Positions 23,501 through 36,252 are shown, counted from the first letter of the stretch. The stretch: DNA of 64,000 nt from Aquilaria yunnanensis (GCA_039654915.1 CM077599.1:1924501-1988500); one strand, 5' to 3'. Notes: generated from the sequence alone by a model not told the origin. Translations and numbers: made by a program.

Positions 23501-23708
23501 AGGATGAAGATGAAGAGGGAGAGTAACAGGTGGGTGAGAATTGAGGGAAGAAAGGTGAAGCAGGAGGAGGAGGGAAGAAAGGAGAGCTGATGAGTTGTTG
23601 GTGATGGGACGGGGGAGGTCGCATGGCGCCGGCGTTGATGCTCCACCAGTTAGGGCTACCGGCGATCATCTGTTGCACCGGCGAGCTCTGCAACACCCCT
23701 CTGTTCAT
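20520..23708 (-). CDS. bHLH transcription factor, bHLH68/112/123-like (nine exons)
   Basis: This is an intact spliced gene. Coding exons on the minus strand, first to last: 23,708-23,425; 23,308-22,993; 22,847-22,773; 22,336-22,271; 21,931-21,866; 21,712-21,650; 21,410-21,366; 20,931-20,881; 20,663-20,520. They total 1,110 nt (369 residues plus TGA), all introns are GT-AG and the phase is kept throughout. The start [13 protein letters not shown] and the block [17 protein letters not shown] (across intron 1) are conserved in the bHLH68 group; a Met nine codons upstream is less likely. A poly-Ser run lies near residues 70-80. The HLH is residues about 221-271: STFK / [20 protein letters not shown] / [19 protein letters not shown], then ALSLPYLG. 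The basic region lacks the usual His-Glu-Arg pattern, as known for this subfamily. The C-terminus ([15 protein letters not shown] ... DYWAP) is also typical. It should be a nuclear transcription factor; Arabidopsis relatives are linked to ABA, drought and salt responses. The exact orthologue is not settled. Confidence 0.93.
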
Positions 23709-24060
23709 GGTCGTCCTCCACTTTCTTGCCCTCAAAACTGGTCTTTGTAGAAACTTTCAGAGGTCTTAGTGCTCTGGTTTAAGTAGTAGGGAAAATTTGT
23801 GAGGTCCCATTTGAGAGAATTTGAATCATGAAGGTTTTGTAATTGAGAGAGCCTTTTGTTTTTTTCCTCTTTCTTTGGCTTCTTTATTGCTTTGCCTTTT
23901 TTCTTTCTTGCCTTTATTTTATTTTTTTTATGTTTCTCTTTTCTTTCTTCTTGCTTTTTTATTTTTTTTACCTTTGCTTTTGCTTTATCTCAAAGTGGGA
24001 CAGAAAAAGGAGCTATGTTTGCATTTCTCATTTTCCTTTTTTTATTTCTAGCTGTTTAAG
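23709..24060 (-). promoter_or_regulatory. 5' UTR and proximal promoter region of the bHLH gene
   Basis: The region lies directly upstream of the bHLH start codon. 23,850-24,050 is a long pyrimidine-rich tract on the plus strand, hence purine-rich on the gene's sense strand, as is common in plant 5' leaders and core promoters. I could not choose a TATA box or a transcription start with confidence. Confidence 0.35.
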
Positions 24061-24122
24061 TTATTGGGGGACTGCTAGTTTGACGGTTGGTGTATGCAAC
24101 TTCTCTGTGACCATTTCTGGAC

Positions 24123-24227
24123 ATATATATATATATATATATATATATCCACGAATCAACAATTAATATATACGGTACCAGGCCCACGGTTGAATACACA
24201 CACACACATATATGTGTGTGTGTGTAT
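24123..24227. repeat. (AT)n microsatellite and AC/GT palindrome
   Basis: (AT)13 fills 24,123-24,148. At 24,194-24,227 an (AC)n run, ATAT, and a (GT)n run form a perfect 34-bp inverted repeat that can fold into a hairpin. Both lie about 400-500 bp upstream of the bHLH start codon. Confidence 0.9.
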
Positions 24228-26199
24228 AGGACTTCATGATGGATTTAACCTAAATTTAATATTGTCCATATTGTCCATTAGCAATTATCCACAAACTATA
24301 ATACAGTATGAATTAAGCGGAATGATTACAGTGGGGAAAGGAAATGTTAATGCTAATTTTAATTTCTAATTATATATTCCATCAAATTAAATCAGTTTCC
24401 AAGATCAATTGAACAGAAATAAAGTCTTTCATTGTGCGTATACACGTGTATTTGTCTGTATTGCGTTATTCTACAAATACTTTCTAAAGTACTTGATCAT
24501 TTTTAAATATTTGTTATTTTACATATTTTTTTGTACATATATCAAATGCTTACGTGTTACATTTATTTTTTTTTATAAATTCTTCCAAGTTTTACCCCGT
24601 TTGCTTTAAGTAGCTCACATAAATATATATGTGTGTGTTTTGGGCACGTTTAACCAACGGGGTTCTCTTATTTTATTTATTTATTTTAATCTATATACTA
24701 TGATAATAATCCAATATTAGTCATTTCAATAAATTATGTTGGATGAAATTAAGATGAGTACGTGTTAATCAGCCTAGCTATATATCATATCCCTTAACAA
24801 ACAGTCGGCATGCATTGGCAGTTGGGCTCTGTAGATCGATATGTTCTTCGAAAGCAGGCTAGCAAGGGTTCTTATTAGGCTGCCACCGGATCGAGCAAAG
24901 ATTTTGGATTTTGGAGTTCTATTTTTTAACATTCTTAATTTCTGGTATTAATTAATTATGATTTGATGAACCACGTACAATAACCCATTGTTAGTTTAGT
25001 TGTTACACGAATTGATTGACCGATTGAAATCCCAAACCTTTTAGGTGTGGTACGTACGTATCTCAATTAATTAATTAGTCAAATACGGCAAGGATTACTT
25101 GCCAACGACGATTCCTCAAATTCTGAATTCATTCCGGAAGGGAGATTAATGATATGAACTCTTGGAGACATGTTCTGTGTGTTTTTTTTAGGAGGGTTAA
25201 TTTATCATTGAAAAACACTTTTCAGCCATTTACTAGTCTTCTTTTCCTCTATATATAGATCCCATCCGGGAATAGTTTTATGATTAGGTGCTAATAGTTT
25301 TAATGATTTATTAACAATGAATTTCAGCTGTTAATCTGCTAAAGTTAAAACCATTCTAAAAACTACCCTGATGTAGTTTTTCTCAAAACTAAAGAGCTTA
25401 GTTTGTCTGATAAAAGTATTTTCTTAAAGGAAAATAAGATTCCAACGTCATGATGATGCAGATATATATAAGGATGTGTTAGAACTCTCCAAAAAAAGAA
25501 AATTACGGTAGTACCATTCGGTTTCGGTATAACATACATGGCAACCTGTGTGATGGCATGTCAGCACCCGATAATAAAGAACTACTTTATTTTCTCCAAA
25601 GGTCAAGATCTAGGGTTTAGTGTTTTCAATCCCAGGTCTCCAAAAGGAATGATTACAGTTTCCAAGAGTGAATATACACCAATTACTTTACCAAAATACT
25701 AAGAAAACAGTATCAACGCCAATTATCATAATATGACTAGATGGAGAAATATTACTTGGCTTTTATATGGTTCCATAGGAAATTATTGAACTTTCGTACT
25801 ATTTCTAACAAATTTTAGTCCATTTATGTGTGTTTCTTATTACACACACACACATATATATATTCCTAAACAAACTTTTCTTTTAAAAAAAAATTCTCCC
25901 TTTTTACACGTTTCATCAATATTAAGGGTAGGCCTAGTTCTTCTGCATTAAAAGTATTTATCAGTTATTATTTCTTTAATTAGAATTATAAAAGTTTATT
26001 GACTTTATAGAAATTCCTATTCAAGTAATTATTAAATATATATAGTATTAACTTTCAAAAAATGGGTAAAGTTAAAAAAAAGTTAAAATGAAAAATGATA
26101 TATTTTAAAAAATGAGAAGCGAATTGGGTCAGTTAATAAAGTAACTGGAATAAGTTATAAATTGCATCAATTGTGAGTTTCTCCTTAAAAATTACAGCA
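24228..26199. other. AT-rich intergenic stretch, nothing recognised
   Basis: There is no coding similarity and no inverted-repeat element that I can define. A short (AC)n-(AT)n run lies near 25,845-25,862. Confidence 0.4.
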
Positions 26200-26785
26200 G
26201 CAATATAATAAGTTGTGAAGGCATAAAAATGATTGTCCGGTTAGGTTGAACTAAACGCATATAATCAAATATCATGATATACCGTAAAGTATATTGCTTA
26301 TTATGGGTATGCGGTACATAAGTTATCACAGTATGTTATATTATATATTGTAATTCCACACGACATACTGCAATATACAGAACATATTGTAGATATACTA
26401 CTTACTGCTAATTTTTTAATTATTTTGGATAATTTATCGCAGTATACCATCATATATCGTGCTTACTGTAGGTATATCATATACTGCAAGTTAGAAGCTT
26501 TTTATTTTTAATTTATGTTAAGTACCACATACCAAATATTAAATACTATTACTGTTAGGTATATTACATCACATAATTTTAAGGTATATTGTATGATATA
26601 CTGTGTTGTATATCATTACCGTTTTCACAAAAAAATATTAGAATATTATTTTAAGATGAAAGAAATTAAGTAATGGTTTTTGCACATTTTTATATGTATT
26701 CTAATTTTTCTGATCATAATTTTTCAAATATAAATAAAATATATAAGAAAGACGATATTTTTTATACAAAAAATATAAAAAATGT

Positions 26786-26802
26786 TATATATATATATAT
26801 AT

Positions 26803-26855
<53 letters not shown>
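26786..26855 (+). repeat. (AT)n-(AG)n compound microsatellite
   Basis: (AT)n at about 26,786-26,805 is followed directly by about 24 AG units at 26,807-26,855. The open frames on both strands here are products of the repeat. Confidence 0.97.
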
Positions 26856-26857
<2 letters not shown>

Positions 26858-27330
26858 CAATATTACACAGCAAAAAAAGATAATTTATTGATACATGAGA
26901 AAAAAAATGAAACAATATTCTAATAATAACAATACATTTTCTAATACCACATTAAGTTCCTAGATGGCTCAAAGTAACAAAAAAATAGAAGCAAATATTT
27001 ATGTTAAAATATGTGTATTAATTATATTTTACTATTTTATATATTTATGTATGATATTTTGATATGTAAAATGACGAAAAAAATATCTCGCGCATGCCCT
27101 ACAAAAAATAAGATACCACGGTATTTACATTGCAGTATTTTTCGGTATACCACAATTTTTTATAAAATATACATAAAGGTGACCAATTTGTAAAATATTG
27201 TGAAATATCATGATATAAAGCAAAATTTCACACAAAAAAAAAATAAGTTGTAAAAAAATTTATACCACATCTTGCTTACCTACAATAACTGGCAAAGTGG
27301 CATACCACAATATTAAAGAACAAACATCCA

Positions 27331-27359
27331 CCCCCCCCCCCCCCCCACACACACACACA
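27331..27359 (+). repeat. C16 run and (AC)n
   Basis: Sixteen C in a row (27,331-27,346) are followed by six AC units. A further (CA)n run lies at about 27,578-27,594. Confidence 0.95.
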
Positions 27360-28040
27360 TCTATGGGTATGAGATAAATATATTGTTTTTGCAAAATGAA
27401 TTAGGACGGAAGCATCATAATTTGAGCTACCTAGAAACTCAATGTACTATTAAAAAGTCTACTGTTATTACTAGAATATTATTTCCTTTTTTTTCTCATG
27501 TATTATTAAATTAGTCTATTTGCTGAATAATATTTATTTTATTTTATATATTCTATTATTTTTTGTTTTCATATAAACACACACACACACACACATAATA
27601 AGATAATTATTTTTAAAAATGATTAGATTGCATGTAAAACTGTGCAAAAGAAATTATATTTAATTTTTTTTATCTTAAACTATTTTTTATGAAAATTGTA
27701 AAGGCATGCGGTATGGTATATCATATATTATATGTATATAATTTATAATATATGGTATATCTAGCAGTAATGATATTAAATACCTTAAGTAAAAGTAAAG
27801 GTTAATTATTCTTTTTTGTTAATTTTCTTCCTCCCTTGATTTATAGATTGAACTTTTTATAGCAGCCGACCAAATTCTAAGACAATTCGTCAAAAACACA
27901 TATTGGTTACATGGGAAGATTTTCAATTCAGTCTAATTGTGGTTTAATTTGCACAAATCTGAAAGTTCTTAGAGTTGGTAACGCATCAAAATAAGAAGTT
28001 TGGATGATGACCATTCTGGGCTTTTACCCCAAACATCCGT

Positions 28041-29295
28041 GGTCTCTAACGTTTTGCTTTAGTCCTATTTCCGTCTCTAACTTAAAAATTATCTCATTTT
28101 AGTCCCTAGCGTCAATAAATCGTTTTATTTCGGTCCTTTTTCCTACAGAATTTGTTTGCTTAAACGGAAAATGCAACATCCCATTTCGGAAAAAGGGTTT
28201 TTCTAGTAAACAATATGAAGAGTAGGTTGGCATATATGTGAGGGGAAAAAAAAGAACTATTTCCACCTAAAAAATAAATCTTTCCACAAATGCATAAATC
28301 AGATTTAGCCCCTATTATTGGTCTGTATGAACAATTAACCTCTTGAATTTTAATTTTATTCAACTTCACCTAACATAACCAAAAATCATTCTTCCGCCTT
28401 CTCCCTACCCAACCTCACGAAACAGAACAGAGTGCCCAGCCGTGGCCACCATTCTCCGTCGCTGCCTCCTCATTCTCCATCATCGGTCACCTAACATAAT
28501 ATTGGTCATCCGCCGCTAGACATGTGCCTCTTTGCCATGATTTGCAACAAGGGTGGTGTCCTAAGCGAATTGGTTCTTCTCTTGACAAGGGTGCTCGTTA
28601 TACGTTAGACTAAAGTCTTCTAAGAACTCTTTTCATCTTCTTTTTGCTGCAAATCCCGACTTCTGTATTTGTTGCATACTGGTTTGCGTTTGGCTTTACT
28701 GATTGTTGGTTCGCAGATATTGCTTGAAACTTGAAAGGGGTTGATTAGTTTTTACAGCGTGGATAAATCCAGATACACTAGTTTCCTTTTGTTCGATACT
28801 TTGGCTCTACTTGTATAAGCACGAAAATGCTAGAGCAACAGCTTCTGTGACATTCTGAGTCGGTCCTTGGAAACGAGGTCATCGGGCCGGCTGCCGGTGG
28901 AGATGGACGATCTAGGGAGATTCCGTGACGGAGAGGGATATGAAAGCGAAATCCTTGAAGATGATCTCATGGATGGAGCGCTAAATGGAACGAAGGGAAA
29001 AGAGGAGTTGGGTGAAGAGGAACTAGCTGAGGAAGCAGGGGAGACTCGGCGGAGGTGAGGTCTCGGGTGGAAGTTGAAGTTGAAGAGGTCAAGTGTTCTT
29101 GTAAGCCAATATCAAGGGCTAAATCTGTATTTAAGCTAGGTTGGAAAAGGTGATGTGGCGTTTTCTGTTTAAGCAAGCTATTACGGTTGAAAAAGGATTA
29201 AAATGAAACAGTTTATCGAAGTCAAGTCAGGGATCAAAATGAGACAATCTTGAGGGCGGGGACGAGAATGAGATGAAAGCAAAAAGTTAGGAACC
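28041..29295. mobile_element. Mutator-like inverted-repeat element with GC-richer interior
   Basis: The left end (28,041-28,183) and the reverse complement of the right end (29,148-29,295) align along about 145 bp in the same order: GGTYYCTAACKTTTTGCTTT, then TCTCATTTTRRTCCCT, then GTTTYATTTYRRTCC, then GCTTAAACRGAAAAYGC. Long inverted repeats with this style of sequence are typical of plant Mutator-like elements. The interior 28,380-29,100 is GC-richer and exon-like, with a 63-codon frame at 28,867-29,058, and may be captured host DNA. No transposase and no 9-bp target duplication was found. Confidence 0.65.
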
Positions 29296-32007
29296 AAGAA
29301 AGCCAGCCAAGTACACTACATAAGTAGTAGTGCACTGCATGGTATATTACTGTTAACTTTGTTTCGTTGTCCCAGACATTGGAAATAACAAAAGCAAGAA
29401 AAACTTGCAAAGTAGGATTTATAATAACGAAAACAATTTGTTTCCACGGCTATATGTATAAAGAAGGAAAAAGTAACTTTATAGGAGAGGCTCCAAAGCA
29501 ATATATATAATAGGCATATATTCTGACTGTGACTTTACAGAGTGAGTTAGAACTAACCCCCATGGTAATCTGCTGAAATTCTGCTTTTCTTTCGTTTAAA
29601 GCGAAGACAGTCCCATTATACACACGAACAGGAATTGAATAGTTATAAGATGATATGATAATTAATTTTAAGCTGATAGTTTATGATCATATTGTCAATC
29701 ATATCCTAAATTTAAGTTAAGCTCATACATATGAAACTTAACGGTCTATAATTTCATAGTCGTTATTATAGATTGTCACAACATATTCACACACGCGCGA
29801 GACGATACAATGGTGTGTGTGTCTTAGGGGAAACTGAAACTAACTTAGCAATTGTTAAAAACCAATATATCATCCACGAGTAATAGTTATTGTACAGAGC
29901 GATCGAGTAGTATATACATACTCATATTAGAGAGAAGTTTAAGATATATACTTTAATTAGCCGCTAGTTAATTAATAATTTAAGTACGCTTAATTATAAG
30001 AGTTAATCTTGATTTCCACCAACATTCCCATCGGCAATTAAAATAGAAGAAGAAAAGGAATTAGGGAATATAACTATTCTTCCCGAGGCCGAGGGTGCTG
30101 CGCCCTTGTTTTGTTCCATGACAAACATTCCTGTGTGGGTGAAAGTGAGAAAGGAAGAATGGGGAGTTTTTGTCCGTACCGGGAAAATCTTTGTCGGAGG
30201 CGGGGTGTCGTATTCGAGGTGCGACCTCAACTCCTTATTTTTATGTCGCTTGTCCCTATTCCTTCCTGGTAACTGTAAAATTCCCATTCTCCAACCATAT
30301 GCAACAAATTACCCTTAAACACTTCTTCCTTGTCTTCACCTGCCTCCTCCCATATTCCTCTCATCTCCGTCATCCTTAATTAAAATCCTTGTTAAATTTC
30401 AATAATATATACCTATTTCTGTCTCACATTATAATTTAATAATTTTTATTTCAGACCATCTTAAATGTTCATAATATTCATATTTAGTAAATTAATTTAT
30501 TATATCATCCTTTAAAGTAATATTCTAATATTCATTTTATCCGTTTTTTTTATTTATTGAAAAATGTAAATGAAAAAAAAATAACACGTAAATTATTTTT
30601 CTCTTCCTAAATCTTGGAATCAATCAATCCGATATTTATAAGGAAAAAACCATGAAATGGAGTGAGCTTTTTCAGAAACTAAGAATAAGTAATCAATGCA
30701 AAGTCACACCGAATTTACCACCATCAATAACAGCACGACGCGGAAAATAATTTACGAAGGGCAGCACCGGGGGAACCTAGACTTCCATAAAAAATAAAAA
30801 ACTTAGATAATAAGTTGGAATTATTAATTATAGAGCTTTTTTGTTCTTTTTAAAGTTTTTTCACTCACTTTTCAATACCAACATATTTTAGAGACCCTTT
30901 AATTGCACTCTATTATTTGGATTTTTATTACATGGACATCCTCATAAATCTTTGTTAAGTTATAATTTGGTACTCATCCTATATTTCTAACAATCTTAAA
31001 TATAATTTTACCTATTAAGGTACACCTATGGATTTATAGTTAATCATTTAGTCACAAGGTCTCTCAATTTAATAATTGATATAAGTAGACTCTATATAGG
31101 AGGGTTTTTCCAGGAGTTATTGTTACCAACTCGAGTATTATGATAGTAATTCTATTACAATTATTTATTATTTTATTTAATATTTCGGTTACAAATATTT
31201 ATTAGGCAATACTTTTGATCCATTAATTATGCCAAATTTATACATTAATGTGTAATTCAATTCTTTAAACTATAATTAATTACATAGTAATTAGAGAAAA
31301 ACAATTAGTATAAATTAAATTAGCCTAACCTTGTGAGTTAGAGGAATAAACAAAAAAATTTTAAGTCTATGTGATGCCAAAATAGTTATACTTTGGATAT
31401 ATAACTTCAGATAATTTCTAGCTTTATCCACAATCATTTCAATTCCTTGTTTCTCTTATTTTATTTTTTTTAATTGAAAGAAACTTCTCATATTATCTAA
31501 TATTTCTATCCTTTTTTCTATTAGTGGTGATAAATTTATACTTTTCCTATATAATATTTTCAATTGTTTTATAAAATAGTTTGATATATGGTTAGATGCA
31601 ATTAACTATGTTATTTTTAATTTTACTACACTATTCTATTCTTTTTTTTGTTTAGCTAAAAAATAGCCTATTTATACAATTTCCATTTTCCTTTTAATTC
31701 TGTTTGCCTGCTAACAACTGATTTAAGTAATTTTTTTATTAAATTCTTATTAATTTAAAAATAAAAAATTATTTTCCCTGTAAGTTTGATAATATATTCT
31801 TTATTTGGTTTTGGGATAACTTAAAAATAAAAATACTGAAGATCGAACTCACTTTTTAGATTTTAAATAGATCTTTATTTTTTAATTGTCATATTCATTT
31901 CTTTATAAAAAAAATAAAATAGCTAAATTTTATTAAATGTATGAAATATAGATTTATTTTTAATCTCTTACATAGTATTATTATTATAAAAAATAATTAG
32001 GTAACTA
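29296..32007. other. AT-rich intergenic stretch
   Basis: No gene is supported. A 94-codon minus-strand frame (30,003-30,287) is slightly GC-richer than its surroundings but has no recognisable motif or clear exon partners. Confidence 0.4.
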
Positions 32008-32060
32008 CATATACAGGTACTTGAAATTACGGTCTGTCACGTAAATTTCTAAATAATACA

Positions 32061-32097
<37 letters not shown>

Positions 32098-32214
32098 AAA
32101 TAATTAAGTAACTATATTTAAATTTAAACTATATAAAAAATAAACTCGTACATCCTACGAGTAAAAGAACTAGTTATCATATATACAGGCACTTGAAATT
32201 ACGGTCTGTCTCGT
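32008..32214 (+). repeat. 35-bp direct repeat pair flanking an (ATT)n microsatellite
   Basis: A segment containing ACTTGAAATTACGGTCTGTC occurs at about 32,008-32,042 and again at 32,180-32,214, with two or three differences. Between the copies is (ATT)n at 32,060-32,096. It could be a duplication made by slippage or the edges of a small insertion. Confidence 0.8.
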
Positions 32215-34249
32215 ATAAGTGTCTAATTAATCACCGGATTGTGTGACATGTATGTGTGTCGGTTGCAGAAACTAGACTTGGCCTGATCAAGGCCCAGGTC
32301 ATGACAGAATCAGAAGCATGATGAGATTTGAATCGTTGATTATTGTCTTATTAGCGAATTAGGACAAGTCAAGAAATTAAAATGAATTGAAGTCGATCGG
32401 AATTAATAAGAGTGATGTGCCGACACTTGGGTTTTTCAATTTTAAATGCACAACAGAAGAGAGTTTGAACCTTGCCATGTCGTTTCCTTCAATTAATCTG
32501 CCAAATACAATTTTAATCTTCACGCATCAAAGACTGTGTTCTTTCTGCTCTCTTCATGCTTCATCCTTGGATTCCTCATCACATGCCATAATTAATCAGT
32601 TAATCTGATTTGTACTTTATTTATTTGTTTGTTAATCTGTCCATTTACTTGTTTATTTGTTTCTGCACGTACTCTTCAGCCCTGGTCCCTAATACGACTT
32701 GTTTTGTCAGAATAAAAATCTGTTTGCCCTAAACCATTTACGCTAATTATAAATTTCTCATTTTAGGGTTTAGGTAAAGTTACTAAGTAGCTAATTTACC
32801 CCCTCCTTAATTGAGGGATATCTGCAACACCCTCCTAAGGTTTATACAAAAATTTCAATTTTATTCTAGAAACCTACACTTTTTTTTAATACCTCCTGAA
32901 ATAAGGGGAAAACGAGTATTTTATATTTAAATAAAGAAAAAATAAATAATTTAAATTGTTCAATACTATCAACTTATTATTAGATGGTTTAACTTTATTA
33001 AATTAAAAATAATGTACATATTAAAATTAGTGTGTTAGCTTGTTTTTCTGTTTATTTTAATTTTCATCTCTATCTATCAGACTGTTGGCTTAGATACTAG
33101 ATAAACTGTGGATATTTCAAAGAGTTTTTTTTCTCTTTCATATTAATTACGGTATAATGAGGACTATAAATTGTGAAAGTTCTATAGTTAAGCCAAGTAT
33201 CCTTCATTATTCAATGTTATATTTCTATAGTAGATATTGTATGTTTTATAGTTAATTAATAATAATGAACACTTATGAAAAAAATAATAATTCAGTTTGC
33301 GTGCAAGCATTTTGAAGCATCTAGTTAGAATCCACCACAAAACACTGCACACTTCTTGTAATTTATTAACTAAGATAATCATCACTAAAGCTCAACAAAG
33401 CTGGTACATACTTTCCGGTTTTTTCTTTAATTTATGAAACATATTTTCTAGTTAATTGTCACCCTATTTCCGCTTTAAGATTTTTAATATGCTTTCCCAA
33501 TCTAAGGCTGAAACTGAACAAACGTAGCCAAGCAAAAGTAAGTCAAATATGGCTGAATATGAATTTCATGTTTCATTCTATTCAAGCATAGATAATTGAA
33601 AAATATATCATGTATGAGTTACAAATGGCTCTAAATTTATATATTTGTTTAAATCAAAGGAGAAAGATCGTGTTAGGCTAAAATCAAATGGAGTCAAGCC
33701 AAGCCAAATAGAAAGTAGACCAAGCTTGGCTTGAAATGAATATTAAACTTAATAATTAATTTCTTCAAATTTAGAATGAAGAAGATATGAATAATGAGAC
33801 ATAAACAATATTTAAACCAAGTTAATAAGCTCCACACGAACTCAAACTGTTTTTTTTCTTATATTTCATCTTCACCTAAATTGTAAATTCTCCGCTCATG
33901 AAAAGTAATGGGCAAAAGAAGCAAATTTGCAACTGGAGTTATCATTATAACTTAGATTAGTCACTATAGTTTTTCTATAGTTAAATTCACCATTTATGAT
34001 TTATTCGAGCGAAATCTACCACTATTGTTTTCAACATTGATGAATTAACCACTTACATGATTAATGGACATAATATTTCATTTTCTTGTGAGATGTTATG
34101 TTAAATGCGATAGATATAGAAGAGAAGAAAAGAAACGAAAAACCACATAATTTAACTTTCCTCTTGGATATATTACACTATTTATTCTTGAACAGAAGTA
34201 GTGCATGTGTTGTACTATTGCACAATATTGTTTCAAGTTCGGGAGTTAA
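32215..34249. other. AT-rich intergenic stretch with transposon-edge-like sequence
   Basis: No gene is recognised. Segments near 32,780-32,930 and 33,920-34,080 have the short phrase-like composition of Mutator-like terminal repeats, but I found no inverted partner for either, so they may be single relict ends. Confidence 0.35.
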
Positions 34250-34665
34250 TCTTCAAATGATGGAAGATTTCTGGACCAAGTAGCACAAATTTGGCAGAAT
34301 GTCTTGCAAATTGTGCATCAAGCTTCTCCAACTCAAAACATGAAAGAATATGGGATGCCACAAAGAGGATCACTGCTTGGACAATATGAAAGAGGTGGAA
34401 TTCTCTTGTCTTTAACTCAAAAGCTTTCAACATCTAGAACACCTTTGTAGAAATACAAGTTATGTCATTTTCTTAGATCACAAAGTGGTGTACTAAATTA
34501 AAATGTTCTTGGTTTGAGTGATGTCATACTCCTATAGGAGCATGTATAATTGGTTGTCTTAGGTCATACGTAGGGGTGATACTTAAGGTCCGACAACCTA
34601 CTAGACTTCAAACTCTCTGTATTCCTCTTGTTTAATAATACAATTTTTGTTGCCCTTAAAAAAAA
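34250..34665 (+). mobile_element. LINE 3' end fragment with poly(A)
   Basis: The plus strand reads as the C-terminal tail of a plant LINE ORF2: IWDATKRITAWTIWKRWNSL, then FNSKAFNI, NTFVEIQVMSFS, ITKWCTKLKCSWFE (about 34,345-34,520), with stops. It is followed by the usual short 3' UTR (ATACAATTTTTGTTGCCC) and an A8 tail at 34,658-34,665. It is a severely 5'-truncated insertion on the plus strand. Confidence 0.7.
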
Positions 34666-34965
34666 CATTTATTCCAAAACAATACCTATTGATGCATATA
34701 GGTACTTGGACTAAAAATAATAGCAATCCTTCAACTTTTCTCAATGTTGGTTGTTCCTAGATCAAGGCTCCATCTCCAATGTTATGAACCCGGCGTACTA
34801 GCCACCTCCACCATCTCTAGCCATCACTTGAAGTCTCAAACGATCACCCTTGTACTGCTTTGTCCCACCATTAATGATATTATGCATTACCAAACACCGG
34901 CTGAAGTGTCACCCTTAAAGAAGATCAATTTGCACCTTTGCTCTCCCCATTTTATTGAAGATTTA

Positions 34966-35307
34966 CACTCAATTCGTTTTAACTTAAATCAACTTAATCT
35001 AAAATAGTTTTAAATTTTTTTCACCTAGAATTAATTTCATTTGAAAGCCAATATTATATAGGTGTAATAACCCATTTGAAACAAAATTTTTATCATGTTA
35101 TTAAATTTCTATGAAATTTTCTTTTTTAATGTTTAAAAAAGAAAAATTCATAAAAAATTAATAGTATTATAAAAATTTTACAATCAATGAATTATTTCAC
35201 CTAAATAATATTAACTTTCAAATAAAATTGGTTTCAAGTAAAAAAGATGTAAACATAAAAATAAATTATTTTGAATTAAGTTAGCTTACGTTAAAACAAA
35301 TTGGCGT
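34966..35307. mobile_element. Tourist-type (PIF/Harbinger) MITE, copy 1
   Basis: This 342-bp AT-rich element is palindromic over most of its length, with ends CACTCAATTCG and CAAATTGGCGT. It is flanked by TTA at 34,963-34,965 and 35,308-35,310. A TTA duplication with such ends is the signature of PIF/Harbinger MITEs. Copies 2 and 3 in this window share the same interior. Confidence 0.8.
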
Positions 35308-35751
35308 TTAGCCCGCCAAAATCCCATCAATGATATGCGCCTGATGTAGAGCCCAGGTACGCATCATCATCAATTGTCATTAATTGAAAAAAAAAAAAGG
35401 TCTGATTGCCATTTGTTTCTGACCTAACAACTTGAATTTGGGTTCACATCATTTCCCTCTTGGCATGAGGTAGATAGTAACTAAATCATCAAATACAAAA
35501 GCTTATTGAGGACTTTATAGCATTGGATAAAAATTTAAGGACTAAGTTAGGTGCTTTATCTTTTTTGCACATGAGTTTGTTATGTTTGTTGTCATGTTAC
35601 GAAGGTCCCTTATCATCATACAGGTAAAAAATTTTAACGATCACAATGAATTTCATCCAAAAAAAAATAATGGTTGCTTTAACTGTAAAAAAAATATGGT
35701 GGTCGATCTACCTATAACAAAAACTATAATGAGCAATTTAACGCTTTTTCA

Positions 35752-35752
35752 A

Positions 35753-35790
<38 letters not shown>
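35752..35790 (+). repeat. (AAT)n microsatellite
   Basis: About thirteen AAT units in a row. The polyasparagine frame read through it is an artefact. Confidence 0.97.
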
Positions 35791-35793
<3 letters not shown>

Positions 35794-36252
35794 CGGGTGT
35801 GAATTCTAGCCTTCATCTCAAGCACAAAACTATATTGTCATTTTCTTTTATTTTTCCAAATTATGGCCTCTCATTTGCATTGACTATTGAATACAGCCAT
35901 TGTTGCATCGCCTTTAGCCTTCATCTCAAGCACAAAATTCACCTCTAAACTGCAAATGCCGATATTTAGCTCATAGATTACTTCAACATTATTGTCGATG
36001 TTGAAATCAATGCTCTTCTTGTCCCCTTACCCACTGCCTACAATGGCTTCAACTGCTTTCCGTTCACCATTGAACAAAACTGGATGCCATTGGAGATTCT
36101 TCGCTAGAGAAGATTTTCATTTTTAAATACATATATTTGGCACCATTGAAGTTTTCCATTGTACTAAGTAAATCCCACTATTTTTTTTTTTTTGGTATTC
36201 TGGTTGTTCATCGAAGGAGGAAGATGAAGCTCGGGAATTTTTTGGTCAAAAG

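Larger units (their letters stand above)
26200..27780. repeat. AT-rich region dense in GTATA/TATAC palindromic words
   Basis: Short words such as GATATACCG, GCAGTATAC, GGTATACCAC and ATATCATGATAT recur in both orientations from about 26,265 to 26,615 and again from 27,105 to 27,220, with scattered examples to 27,760. Subterminal motif clusters of this kind occur in some DNA transposons, but I could not find element ends. Long microsatellites sit between the two clusters. Confidence 0.4.

Noticed and set aside
23821..24166. Overlapping Phe-rich plus-strand frames
   Set aside because: They arise from a T-rich tract upstream of the minus-strand bHLH gene; all three frames are open because of composition.
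26673..26915. Frames rich in Arg-Glu or Ser-Leu on the two strands
   Set aside because: Direct translations of the (AG)n microsatellite.
30003..30287. 94-codon minus-strand frame
   Set aside because: No motif, no recognisable exon partner or promoter; short frames of this length are expected by chance in 64 kb.
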